Shown here piece by piece: positions 55,594 through 64,000 of a stretch of 64,000 nt of DNA. The DNA comes from Campanula takesimana. Its lineage: Eukaryota > Streptophyta > Magnoliopsida > Asterales > Campanulaceae. The stretch lies in assembly GCA_026119855.1 (NCBI GenBank), contig JAOWBW010001902.1, positions 102,095 to 166,094 of the forward strand. Reading direction: 5' to 3'. Position numbers and translations under genes: made by a program. The notes beneath the pieces were generated by a model, which saw only the letters and a program-made list of their open reading frames with translations, did not search any database and had not been told where the DNA came from. Each line of letters begins with the position of its first letter. Position 1 is the first letter of the stretch.

Positions 55594-56548
55594 TGAAAAT
55601 GTCAATAGCCTGGTTTTTATATGAAGTGATATCAAAAGTGTTGTCACTGCAACGATATCACTTCTGGCAACAATTAACACACACGAACAGAAAACAGTTT
55701 CTGAAAAGAGTTTATAGCGGAAAATCAACACACGAATTATTTTTCTCAAGATATATAAATTATATATCTTGAGGGATGCCTCAAAAGGCGAGACCTTTAC
55801 TAAATAATATGAAGTGAAGTACAAGGCCGAGAGTTCCCTAATGCTATTACAATGAAAGCTTTGTGGAACGACTAAGTCTAATACACAGAATCCTAACTAG
55901 CCAAGACACTTATAATACTCGATACAAGAATATAAATGTTTTGGGAATTTATAAGGAACTAAGGAATGTGTAAGACTTTCTTGTGAGGAGAGTGTGTGTA
56001 TTTGCTTCAAGTGTTGTTTCTTCAATGCTTCACCTCCTTCACTATTTATAGGCTTCAAGAATACTTGGAAGTTACTCATAATGGCTTGGAGAGGTCACAA
56101 AAACGTGGTGTAGTGGAGGGAGAGAGTGGCCGAGCCTTGGGGAAGTATTATCTCCACATGTCCTATAAAATAGGAAACCACTTTCTTCTGTGCCCAAGAT
56201 CATGCATCACCATCTTGTACCTTCTAGCTTCATCGCCTTGTACAATCTCCTCCACAAACTCAGATGTTGAATGGGTCAATTACCCTGTGTTTGTTGTTGA
56301 GAATAATCCCCTTGTTTCATGGATAAAATCCCTTTTATCCATAACTCCTTTTTAACTTTCTTGCATTATTCTAGCATAGTATATACATGAAAATTGGACC
56401 AACATAAACACTAAACTTGCATAAATATTAGACATTAGTACAGCAATTATTTATGAAGCAAATATCTAAATATAATCCCAGCAGTCTGTCGGGTATCACT
56501 AGGACAGTGTTGGCAGCACTTGTGGTATCACCACGTTCTGCACTTACA
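55594..56548 (-). repeat. 5' LTR of the SIRE-type Copia (955 bp)
   Basis: Plus-strand TGAAAATGTCAATAG to TGCACTTACA, followed by GTTAC. Partner of 49900-50853 with few differences visible. Confidence 0.9.
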
Positions 56549-56553
56549 GTTAC

Positions 56554-57185
56554 ATGTTATTATGCTAATAAATTCACTAAAAACAAAATAAAAACACAAC
56601 ATATAAATGCGTTAATAAAATTAAAGAAGACAACGTTCCACAAATGACTGAGTCTCGTCTTTAATGTAATAGTTTTACCATAATGACATTTTCTTTCGTT
56701 TAATTGTTTCCTTATTTTTGTTTTTCAGGGGATTAAGGATTAAAATATTTACATAAACATCATCCTTTTTTTCCTTTTTATTCATAGCAAAGATCGAGTA
56801 GATAACGACACTTATTCCTTCAATTCAAGTAAGGTACTTTCACAAGACCGAGTTTTGTACAATCATATCGTATAGACAGTCAATCATGATTGAAAATTAC
56901 TCATTTGGGTCTAAAATAATTGTGTTTACAGATTTTTCAAGATTTTTTAAAAATAAATATTACTACTATTTTAATTATTTACTATGTAATTATTTGTTGT
57001 TGTTTTTATTGTTATTTTGTTGAATGAATTGCCTTAAACCTCGTTTTATTGCTATGTATTTTCCCTTTTGTTGGGACCTTTCGTCTTTTCCCTTTTGTTG
57101 GGAACCTTTGTCTTCTCTCAATTGTTGAGAGCCTTTGCATTATCTCCGATATGAGAGCCTTAATTTGATGTTATTATTTTTTTCT
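56554..57185. other. Gene-free AT-rich stretch
   Basis: Nothing recognised. Near 57065-57170 a CTTTTGTTGGGA / CAATTGTTGAGAGCC pattern repeats a few times. Confidence 0.4.
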
Positions 57186-57189
57186 TGGT

Positions 57190-57410
57190 TCGTTGCTTGA
57201 GATGTTTGGTTGCGCATTTACTGTCAACTCAAATGCATCACTTTGTTGTGTTCTCAAAGCCAAATTCTTACAGTGCGAGGGTTTACTAAAGGCCTATATT
57301 GAGTTGTGTCCAAATTTTATTTGGAGAAGCATTTGGGCATCACAAGTTTTAGTTTCCAAGGAAGATCGTTGGAGATTTGGTTCGGGATTGGCCATCACTA
57401 CTCGAGATGT
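57190..57410 (+). pseudogene. L1-type LINE fragment
   Basis: The frame contains LKAKFLQCEGLLKAYIELCPNFIWRSIWASQVLVSK and RWRFGSGLAI, matching the conserved region after the RT domain of plant L1 elements (K-A-K-Y-F ... W-R-S-I-W ... R-W-R-I-G-N-G). Only about 70 residues remain. Confidence 0.65.
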
Positions 57411-57796
57411 GTTAGGCTTTTTATGTGTTAATCTTAATTGCATTCAATATACTTTGAATGAGCCTCTGACATTTGTGGAGCGCCGTCTTATTAAATTTTA
57501 TTAATGCAATTATGTGTTGTTTGCTTTAAAAAAAAATATAAAAAAATCCCCTCGTTTAAGTGGTTAAAGTTTACTTTTAAATTTTCCAAATTTTGGAAAG
57601 CAAATATATTAGCAGTAACTATTACAAATATATTGATAACGCATAAATAGCTCCAAGTTCCAAATGTACTAGAGTGAAAGAGGCATTTGATTGTTCTTTT
57701 ACCCAAAAATAACAATTATGGTGGATCAAAAGTTAAATTTAAAATTGATATTTATTTTGTACCGATGGGAGTATAATATTGTTAAGTCAGTCTTTT

Positions 57797-57914
57797 GAAA
57801 AACTTGTTTTACATTAACAAGTGTCTAAAACTTGTTTTACATTAAGAGATTATGTTTCACATTAAGGTGTGAAAACATATTTTAGATAAAAGCGAGTATA
57901 AAACAAGTTTTTCT
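57797..57914. mobile_element. AAAACTTGTTTTAC-type hairpin element
   Basis: GAAAAACTTGTTTTACATTA left, TAAAACAAGTTTTTC right. Same family as 41071-41178 and 42738-42842. Confidence 0.6.
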
Positions 57915-57930
57915 CGAAATTTTCACAATA

Positions 57931-58215
57931 CTCCCTCCGTCCCATCTTAAACTTTAAAAAAAAAAGTGGGCACAAGAATTAAGATAGAAATATTTATATT
58001 ATAAAATATAGATAGTGGGATAGAGTGTTGTGAGTATAGAAAGTGGGTAGGAGACAGAAAGTGGGGTAGTTAATATTTAGTGGATAGTTGTTGTGTGTAT
58101 GACATGTAGGTCCCACTAATAAAAAAGTATAAATAACTTTCATTTTTTGGATTTGAAGTTTAAAATGGGACACCCAAATGGGAAATTTTTGAAGTTTAAG
58201 ATGGGACTGAGGGAG
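57931..58215. mobile_element. Stowaway-type MITE
   Basis: TA at 57929-57930 and 58216-58217; CTCCCTCCGTCCCATCTTAA left and TTAAGATGGGACTGAGGGAG right. Confidence 0.87.
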
Positions 58216-58240
58216 TATTGTTTTATCAATGACAAAAAAC

Positions 58241-59242
58241 TTATGTGAGAACACTATGACCCGTCTCATGGATGAGACAGATCATTTTTGACCCATAACC
58301 CGGCCCATTGAACCAGCTCCATGACCCAGGGGGCGACCCTGCCACGTGGCAGCCTCTCGAGGCCTTTTTTTTTTTTGATTTTTTTTTTTTTAATTTTTTT
58401 TTTGGTTTTTTTTCGGTTTGTCAAAAGTAATAGTTACTATAACTTAATGTAATGACTGTATACATATAAAGTAACAGTTTGTATACATAAAAGTAGCACA
58501 TATATACAGAAAAGTAACAGTGTTTTTTTCTATGTTTTCTTCGCTTGCCAAAAGTAATACTTATTACAACTAAAATGTAACGAACGTGTTACTTATATGT
58601 AATAATGTTTATACATAAATTGTAACACATGTATAAAAAAAAGTAATAATTCAACCATTTACATTTTTAGAGCTAAAAACACTTGATTAGTGTTACATTA
58701 CATGTAAAAGTATTACATTATCTATAGAAATATGTTATAATTTCTTTTATTAAAGTGTTATATTTACTTGCACAAACAATTACATTCATACAGTATATAT
58801 GAGTTGTTACTTTTCAAATGTTACTTTCTTTCAATAAATTAAATCAAAATACACAATATTTTACATTTTTGCAAAAACATTATCACATTTCAGTATAAAT
58901 GATAATTACATTTAGATATTAATTGGGTTACATGTAATTATAGTTATTATATTTGAAAAAATGGGTAAAACGAGATTTTGTTTTTGTAAAACAGGTGTTA
59001 CGTTTACTTATGATCAATGTTACTTTATATGTATATAGTCATTACATTAAGTTATGATAACTATTACTTTTAGTAAACGTCGAAAAAGCCGAAAAAATAA
59101 TATAAAAACTAAAAAAAAAACCTTTTTTTTGTGGGGGGGGGGGGGCCATATGGGAGGATGCCACGTGGCGGGTCATGCCCCATGAGTCCTGAGGCGACCC
59201 GTCTCATACATGAGACGGATCCCCTTGTTCTCATGGGAGACC
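58241..59242. mobile_element. Foldback element with G-boxes and GTAACA arrays, copy 1
   Basis: Long inverted arms: CCGTCTCATGGATGAGAC left and GTCTCATACATGAGACGG right; TGCCACGTGGCA-type boxes at 58337-58349 and 59159-59167; then matched arms with AAGTAATAGTTACTATAACT and its mirror. Between them many GTAACA/TGTTAC words. Homopolymer runs separate boxes and arrays. No transposase. Confidence 0.75.
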
Positions 59243-59516
59243 ACCTTTAGTTATTACTACCATCCAAATAGTTGAGAGCAAAAACTAAACGCTAAAAAAT
59301 AAAATAAAAATTAAAGATTCGGGTCCCCACATCGAAACGCTTTAATCCCAACCGCAATCAACGGCCTCTTCCCGCAATAGAACAAAATATTGTAGCGATA
59401 AAAGAGAAATCCAAATATTTTTAACGTTTCTCTAACAGAAATTATAAAAATAAAAATAAAAATAAAATGGGTAGTCTCAGCACGTATAATGAGCCAAAAA
59501 AAATGTAGAGAAAATT
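59243..59516. other. Short gene-free spacer
   Basis: No feature recognised; AT-rich. Confidence 0.35.
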
Positions 59517-59672
59517 TTGGGGGAAACTAGTTTCTCTATAAGTTATAAAAAGTCTTGTTTTTATAAGGGTTAATGTTTAGGGTTTGGGGTTTAAAATTTA
59601 GGGTTTAGGGTTTAAAGTTAAGAGTTAAAAAGTGGACTTTTTATAAGTTATGGAGGAACTAGTTTCCCCCCA
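59517..59672. mobile_element. GGGGAAACTAGTTTC-family MITE with TTTAGGG centre
   Basis: Arms of about 35 bp pair almost perfectly. The centre has four or five TTTAGGG-like words resembling the plant telomere repeat, but too few and too irregular for a telomere remnant. Confidence 0.75.
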
Positions 59673-59718
59673 AACCAACTCAAAAATGTATACTCCCTCC
59701 ATCTCAGTTGACAAAAAC

Positions 59719-59841
59719 TTATGTAAGAATAAGGGGATCCGTCTCATGGATTAGACAGGTTATTTTTTGACTCATGACCCGACTCATGAACCGGCTACAT
59801 GACCCAGGGGGCGACCCTGCCACGTGGCAGCCTCTCATAGG

Positions 59842-59872
<31 letters not shown>

Positions 59873-60695
59873 TTTTATGTTTTTATGTTTTTTTTTTCGG
59901 TTTGTCAAAAGTAATAGTTACTATAACTAAATGTAACAGTTTGTATACATAAAAGTAATACATATATATGGAATAAGTAATAGTGTTTTTATTTTTTATT
60001 TTTTATGTTTTCTTCGTTTGCCAAAAGTAATATTATTACAACTAAAATGTAACGAACGTGTTACTTATATGTAACAGTGTTTATACATAATTGTAACACA
60101 TATGTGTATAGAAAAAGTAATAATTCAACCATTTACATTTTTAGAGCTAAAAACACTTGATTAGTATTACATTATCTATAGAAATATGTTATAATTTCTT
60201 TTATTAAGTGTTACATTTACTTGTACAAACAATTACATTCATGTATATGAGTTGTTACTTTTCAAATGTTACTTTCTTTCAAAAAATTAAATCAAAATAC
60301 ACAATATTTTACATTTTTGCAAAAGCACTATTACATTTCAGTATAAATGATAATTACATTTAGATATTGTTTGGGTTACATGTAATTATAGTTAGTATTA
60401 CATTTGAAAAAATGGGTAAAACGAGCTTTTGTTTTTATAAAACAAGTGTTACGTTTACTTATGAACAATGTTACTTTATATGTATACAGTCATTACATTA
60501 AGTTATGGTAACTATTACTTTTGGTAAACGACGGAAAAGCCGGAAAAAAATATAAAAACTCAAAAAAAAATGGGGGGGGGGGGGGGCAATGGGTGACTGC
60601 CACGTGGCAGGTTATGCCCCATGGGTCATGAATCTGGGTTAAAAAAAAAAAATTGTCTCATAGATGAGACGGATCCCCTTGTTCTCATGGGAGAC
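59719..60695. mobile_element. Foldback element with G-boxes and GTAACA arrays, copy 2
   Basis: Close relative of 58241-59242 in the same orientation. G-boxes CCACGTGG at 59819-59826 and 60600-60607. A truncated Stowaway end (CTCCCTCCATCTCAG, 59692) abuts the left side. Confidence 0.75.
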
Positions 60696-60696
60696 T

Positions 60697-60970
60697 AGCG
60701 CATCCCAGTTTAAGATTCTTACTTTCTTTTTTGGTATGTCCCAGTTTAAGGTTCTTAGTTGCTTTATTCCATAAATAGAAAAGAATGAATAGTGCTTTGG
60801 AAAATTTTGCCCTCAAAAAGTTCATTTAATTACAAAAAAACAATTAATTACCTAACTTACTTTCACGCACTTGCTTTATAAATAATGTTTTGGACATTTA
60901 TATCATTCAATATCTACTTTTAGTTGACTCATTTCCGTTATTTTTGCCTTGATTTCTTAAAAAGAGAACA
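60697..60970. mobile_element. Stowaway-type MITE, inverted relative of 17096-17404
   Basis: CCCAGTTTAAGATTCTTAC, a second CCCAGTTTAAGGTTCTTAG, then sequence matching the reverse complement of 17096-17404. Outer ends are eroded. Confidence 0.65.
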
Positions 60971-61104
60971 CTTATCTCTGCATTTACCGATTGGCGCCGG
61001 TATTGTGACGAGCCGTTTCACATAATCACATCACGGTTGCGACCGGCTGTCCGATGGTGCTCGCAGTGTTCAAACGTTTTACAAGCCGGTGCCAGTTTTA
61101 ATTA

Positions 61105-61283
61105 CTCCCTCCGTCCCAAAATGATCTTCACATTTGACTATTCAAACTTTTTAAGGATAAGAACACTTGCTTCACTAGCCATGTTGTGTTTATGAACATT
61201 TAAGCCTAAATTGTAGAAATGAGAATAATTTTTTGGGACAATAAAAAATGGCAAATAAGAAAATCATTTTGGGACGGAGGAAG
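61105..61283. mobile_element. Stowaway-type MITE (179 bp)
   Basis: TA at 61103-61104 and 61284-61285; CTCCCTCCGTCCCAAAATGA left, TCATTTTGGGACGGAGGAAG right. Confidence 0.88.
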
Positions 61284-61522
61284 TATTCAGCAGGGGTAGG
61301 GGTAAGTACATAAGAATACAGGGTAAGAATTAAGAATACATATTTTATTCCCAATTACATTCATAGACTCTCTCCGTTCAAAATAATTTTCCACTTTATT
61401 GTTGTTCTAAACAATAATGTTAGTTAATTTAATTATTTTAATAAAAATTTTAAATTTGTTATTAATACATCAATATAAATATTGTTAATAATATTTTTTA
61501 GCTGTTCATTATGATAACTATA

Positions 61523-61735
61523 TGAGTAGGTTCTGTGGAAATTAGTTTCTCCGTAAGTCATAAAAAAATCTATTTTTTTACCATAATTTCATACTTAAAA
61601 TAGCGAGTTTAAGCATTAAAAAAGTGAGTTTAGTTTAGCCCTTAACAGTGAGTTTGAGCCTTAAAACATCTAGTCCGTATATTTAAAAACTTGAATTTTT
61701 ATAACTTATGAATAATCTAATTTCCCCAAAATTTC
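61523..61735. mobile_element. Decayed GGGGAAACTAGTTTC-family MITE
   Basis: GGAAATTAGTTTCTCCGTAA left and ATAATCTAATTTCCCC right are degenerate versions of the arms at 59517-59672. GAGTTTAAGC/GAGTTTGAGC words lie inside. Confidence 0.55.
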
Positions 61736-61739
61736 TTAT

Positions 61740-63322
61740 AATGAAATTAACTTAAAATTATTACGAAAAAAAAACTTTCATAACAACAACCAGAAAGATT
61801 TGAAAAAATTGGAACGAAGAGAGTATTTATTTATTTGATAGGTATACTATAGTATGAAATAATTGATTGTTATTTATTTTCTGCAATGGGTATCCTATTT
61901 GTAATCTCACCATTAGGTGTGTCCATTATGGCATTATCTATGAATGAATAAGTTCTTTCCTAATCTCCAAAAGTGTCATTATTGAATTTGATTAAACTGC
62001 AATTAACATTTATAAATATCATTATTTCTTGTCAGTTTTTAATAGTTTTTTTTTTTTTTTTTTTTTTTGAAGTATCATTAGTTTCTTTTGAAGTAAGCAG
62101 GTTCTAATAGTGTTGTTAACATTCGTCAAATTGATGTTGTCTCCTTTAAAATTTAATAGTCTCATGTAAATTTTTGGGTTTTTTTTTTTTTTTTTTTTTT
62201 TTTTTCTGGCTTGGTGGAGGAGGGTTATTTTCATCAAAGAACAATTGAAGCAAAACGAAAAAATAAAAAAAAGTACTACTGCCTATGAATGAAAAAAAAA
62301 ATAAGTAAATGTGACTTTTGACAAGATTAAATTTTCCTTTTGACAGGAATAATAAATATTAAATTTTAATCAATTTTACTATAAAATTTAAGGACATTCT
62401 CACTAATTGTAAATTAAAACACTTGTAGGGAATTTCCAAAAGAATCTATTTGTTATTCCGTTCCTCAGTGAAATAATAAAATACCCATCCGTACGTCTCA
62501 TAATAAATTTCATATATATTTAACTAATTAATATTTGTAAGTAATGTGTTTTTTAATTTGTTTTAACGTTACTTGTCTCATATTAAAATTAAACTTGTTG
62601 TGTGGTAAAAATGCAAAATTTAGTTTGAGCCGCAAAATAAAAAGTGAGATCTTCATGTAAATTGCGAAGGAATTGTGAATAACCTAGTAGTAGACCAAAC
62701 ACGTTATTCGACGGACATCTCTCTTTCACTGAAAGCAACACTTCCTTTTCCAAGCAATGCCTATGTATTGTTGAATGATTTTTTCCAATATTTAAAAAAA
62801 AAATATAAAGTCATATAAAAAATCTCATAAAATAATGTCTCAAGATTTTATTGGTGTTTTTAATTAAAATGTAGCGGGTCTATAATCGATGCAACAAATA
62901 AAATATCGTCATTTGGTTTTGTATCCATTATTTTGTAGATTTTTTATTTTTTTTGTGACCTTAGCATTTTTTTTATTTTTTTTTCCCGAAGGAAACATGT
63001 TATGTTGTCCCCACTGATTAAGAAAGGTGAGGTAGCTAGAACGAGTAGCATGTCCACACTCTACACCATGCAAACCATGTTGATTTCTTTGTAACTACTA
63101 AAGTTCCCAAAAGTGAGTAACCAAGATTTAAAAAAATCCGTTCGCGTATTTTTTTTCGTCATATAATAAATTTGTGAAATATTTTAAACACAGCATTACT
63201 TGTATTATGATACTTATTTATTTGGGTTGACGTTATTGTAAATAATCAAAACTATTTAAAAAACACGCGGTGGCATTGTTGTTAATAATCGAAACTTCTC
63301 AACATTATGTGTCGCTCTTTAA
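61740..63322. other. Gene-free AT-rich stretch with T-tracts
   Basis: T-runs at 62046-62069 and 62179-62204, no coding sequence. The plus-strand A/T homopolymers generate spurious Lys-rich minus-strand frames. Confidence 0.5.
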
Positions 63323-63838
63323 TGTTGGAATTTGGCTCAAGTTCAAGAAAGGAGTCAAATGCATTATCCCATGTGATTCATGAATGTGATGTTTGGGATT
63401 TTCAATGAGACTTTTGGTGTTTGGTTATCTAGATAAGGGTTGAACTAGGAGATGACTTGTGCCTATAAATAGGCATTTGTAGAGAGAGTTCAAATGTGTC
63501 TTGTGGTGACAAGAGTGCCCTCCCTTAGGGGAGAATGAGTGAGAGAGACGTGTACAATCTTGAAGGAGTTGTACACTATTGTGAGAGAGAATCCTAGTGT
63601 TATCATTTCTTGTAATCCTTGAGTGAGGGAGAGACTCGGATTAGTAGAGTGACACACTTTGTAATGTTGAAGATATATATTGTTGATTGGTTTGTGGACG
63701 TAGCCCATTGATGTTGGGGTGAACCACGTTAAATCTTGTCTTATTTACTTTCTGTCATGTTATTCTTGTCCAAATTAGTGGTGTAGCATAACCTAATTGT
63801 TGGTGTGCATGAGAACCGCTTCCGCGTCGCGCACAACA
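63323..63838 (+). repeat. 5' LTR of a Copia that continues beyond the window (516 bp)
   Basis: TGTTGGAATTTGG to CGCACAACA, with a TATA box (CTATAAATAGG near 63463), followed two bases later by the primer site TGGTATCAGAGCT (63841). The shape suits a Tork-type Copia. The duplication cannot be checked because the other end is missing. Confidence 0.85.
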
Positions 63839-63840
63839 AT

Positions 63841-63853
63841 TGGTATCAGAGCT
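63841..63853 (+). promoter_or_regulatory. Primer binding site of the last Copia
   Basis: TGGTATCAGAGCT, initiator tRNA-Met type, two bases after the LTR. Confidence 0.88.
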
Positions 63854-64000
63854 GATGTTTCAGCTCATGTTATAAATGTGAATTTGTTCTTGGAACAAGT
63901 GCGAACTTACAATTGCAAACTTGTTTTGAAATAATTGCGAACTTACAATTGCAAACTTACAATTGCGAACTTACAACTATGAACTTGTTCTTGAAAAAAA
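63854..64000 (+). repeat. Leader of the last Copia with a short tandem repeat
   Basis: GCGAACTTACAATTGCAAAC-like units recur about every 20-30 bases from 63900, mixed with GAACTTGTTCTTG units. No ATG-started gag is reached before the window ends. Confidence 0.7.

Larger units (their letters stand above)
49900..56548 (-). mobile_element. SIRE-type Copia lacking RT and RNase H
   Basis: Perfect GTTAC duplication (49895-49899 and 56549-56553). LTRs 55594-56548 (5' on the minus strand) and 49900-50853 (3'). The primer site beside the 5' LTR reads TGCCACCAGAGCTGG; the polypurine tract TTAAGGTGGAGAT sits beside the 3' LTR. The minus strand encodes gag C-terminus, protease/integrase and the integrase-RT linker, then about 2 kb without recognisable RT or RNase H. 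Lineage from gag and linker patterns. Confidence 0.88.

Noticed and set aside
59557..59635. Interstitial telomere repeat (TTTAGGG)
   Set aside because: Only a few irregular units inside a MITE with paired arms; not an array.
62022..62237. Lys-rich minus-strand frame
   Set aside because: Produced by two T homopolymers.
63890..64000. CRISPR-like direct repeats
   Set aside because: Units are adjacent and variable, without unique spacers, in a plant retroelement leader.

Overview
This is a plant nuclear window, almost certainly a dicot. The signs are a clade A PP2C gene and a class C GH9 glucanase with plant-style introns, plant retroelement lineages (Tekay-type chromovirus, Ale-, Tork- and SIRE-type Copia, RTE LINE), and many Stowaway, Harbinger and hAT MITEs. 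MITE ends of the type GAGACGGTCTCACACA are reminiscent of Caryophyllales, but that is a weak hint. Only two host genes are visible; nearly everything else is transposable element (TE) sequence.

Region by region. (1) 1-15.9 kb is a four-level nest. An antisense RTE LINE (1-1139 and 14705-15870) is split by a solo LTR (family X1, 1140-14699, target duplication CCTCG). X1 is split by an antisense Tekay-type Gypsy composite (1995-14197, duplication AAATC). The composite's outermost LTR is split by a second solo LTR of the X family (2679-4195, duplication CTATG). The composite reads LTR-gag-pol-LTR-gag remnant-truncated LTR. (2) 15.9-17.8 kb holds a SINE-like tRNA head, a hAT-type MITE, a Stowaway MITE and the displaced promoter and leader of the PP2C gene. 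(3) 17827-33665 is an Ale-type Copia sitting in the PP2C 5' leader. It is itself interrupted by an inverted X-family solo LTR, by a short non-autonomous LTR element that carries a solo LTR of another family, and by an 8.2-kb non-coding Gypsy derivative. (4) 33673-35941 is a three-exon AHG1-like PP2C, plus strand. (5) 37232-43357 is an eight-exon GH9-CBM49 endoglucanase, minus strand, convergent with the PP2C, with a one-base frameshift in exon 4. (6) 43.6-46.3 kb has MITEs and a promoter-like block. (7) 46311-49693 is a short defective Tork-type Copia with well-matched LTRs. (8) 49900-56548 is an antisense SIRE-type Copia lacking RT and RNase H. (9) 56.5-63.3 kb is MITE and foldback country. 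(10) 63323 to the end is the 5' LTR and leader of another Copia.

The most unusual signal is in the LTRs. Several unrelated LTR families carry, in a block of about 50-140 bp, three or four copies of one GC-rich, often palindromic word. The word differs between members of the same family (X1 GCCGTACGGC, X2 GGCGCCCGCC, X3 GCTCGGCCGAGC). It is also shared between different superfamilies (X3 with the Tekay Gypsy; X2 with the Tork Copia and, more loosely, the non-coding Gypsy). A SIRE-like LTR has an analogous non-palindromic array (GTGYGGTCACTTG), and the SIRE element repeats its own word in its LTR, leader, gag and integrase. This looks like a swappable sequence tag.

All boundaries, splice sites and similarities were read by eye; no alignment or database search was run.
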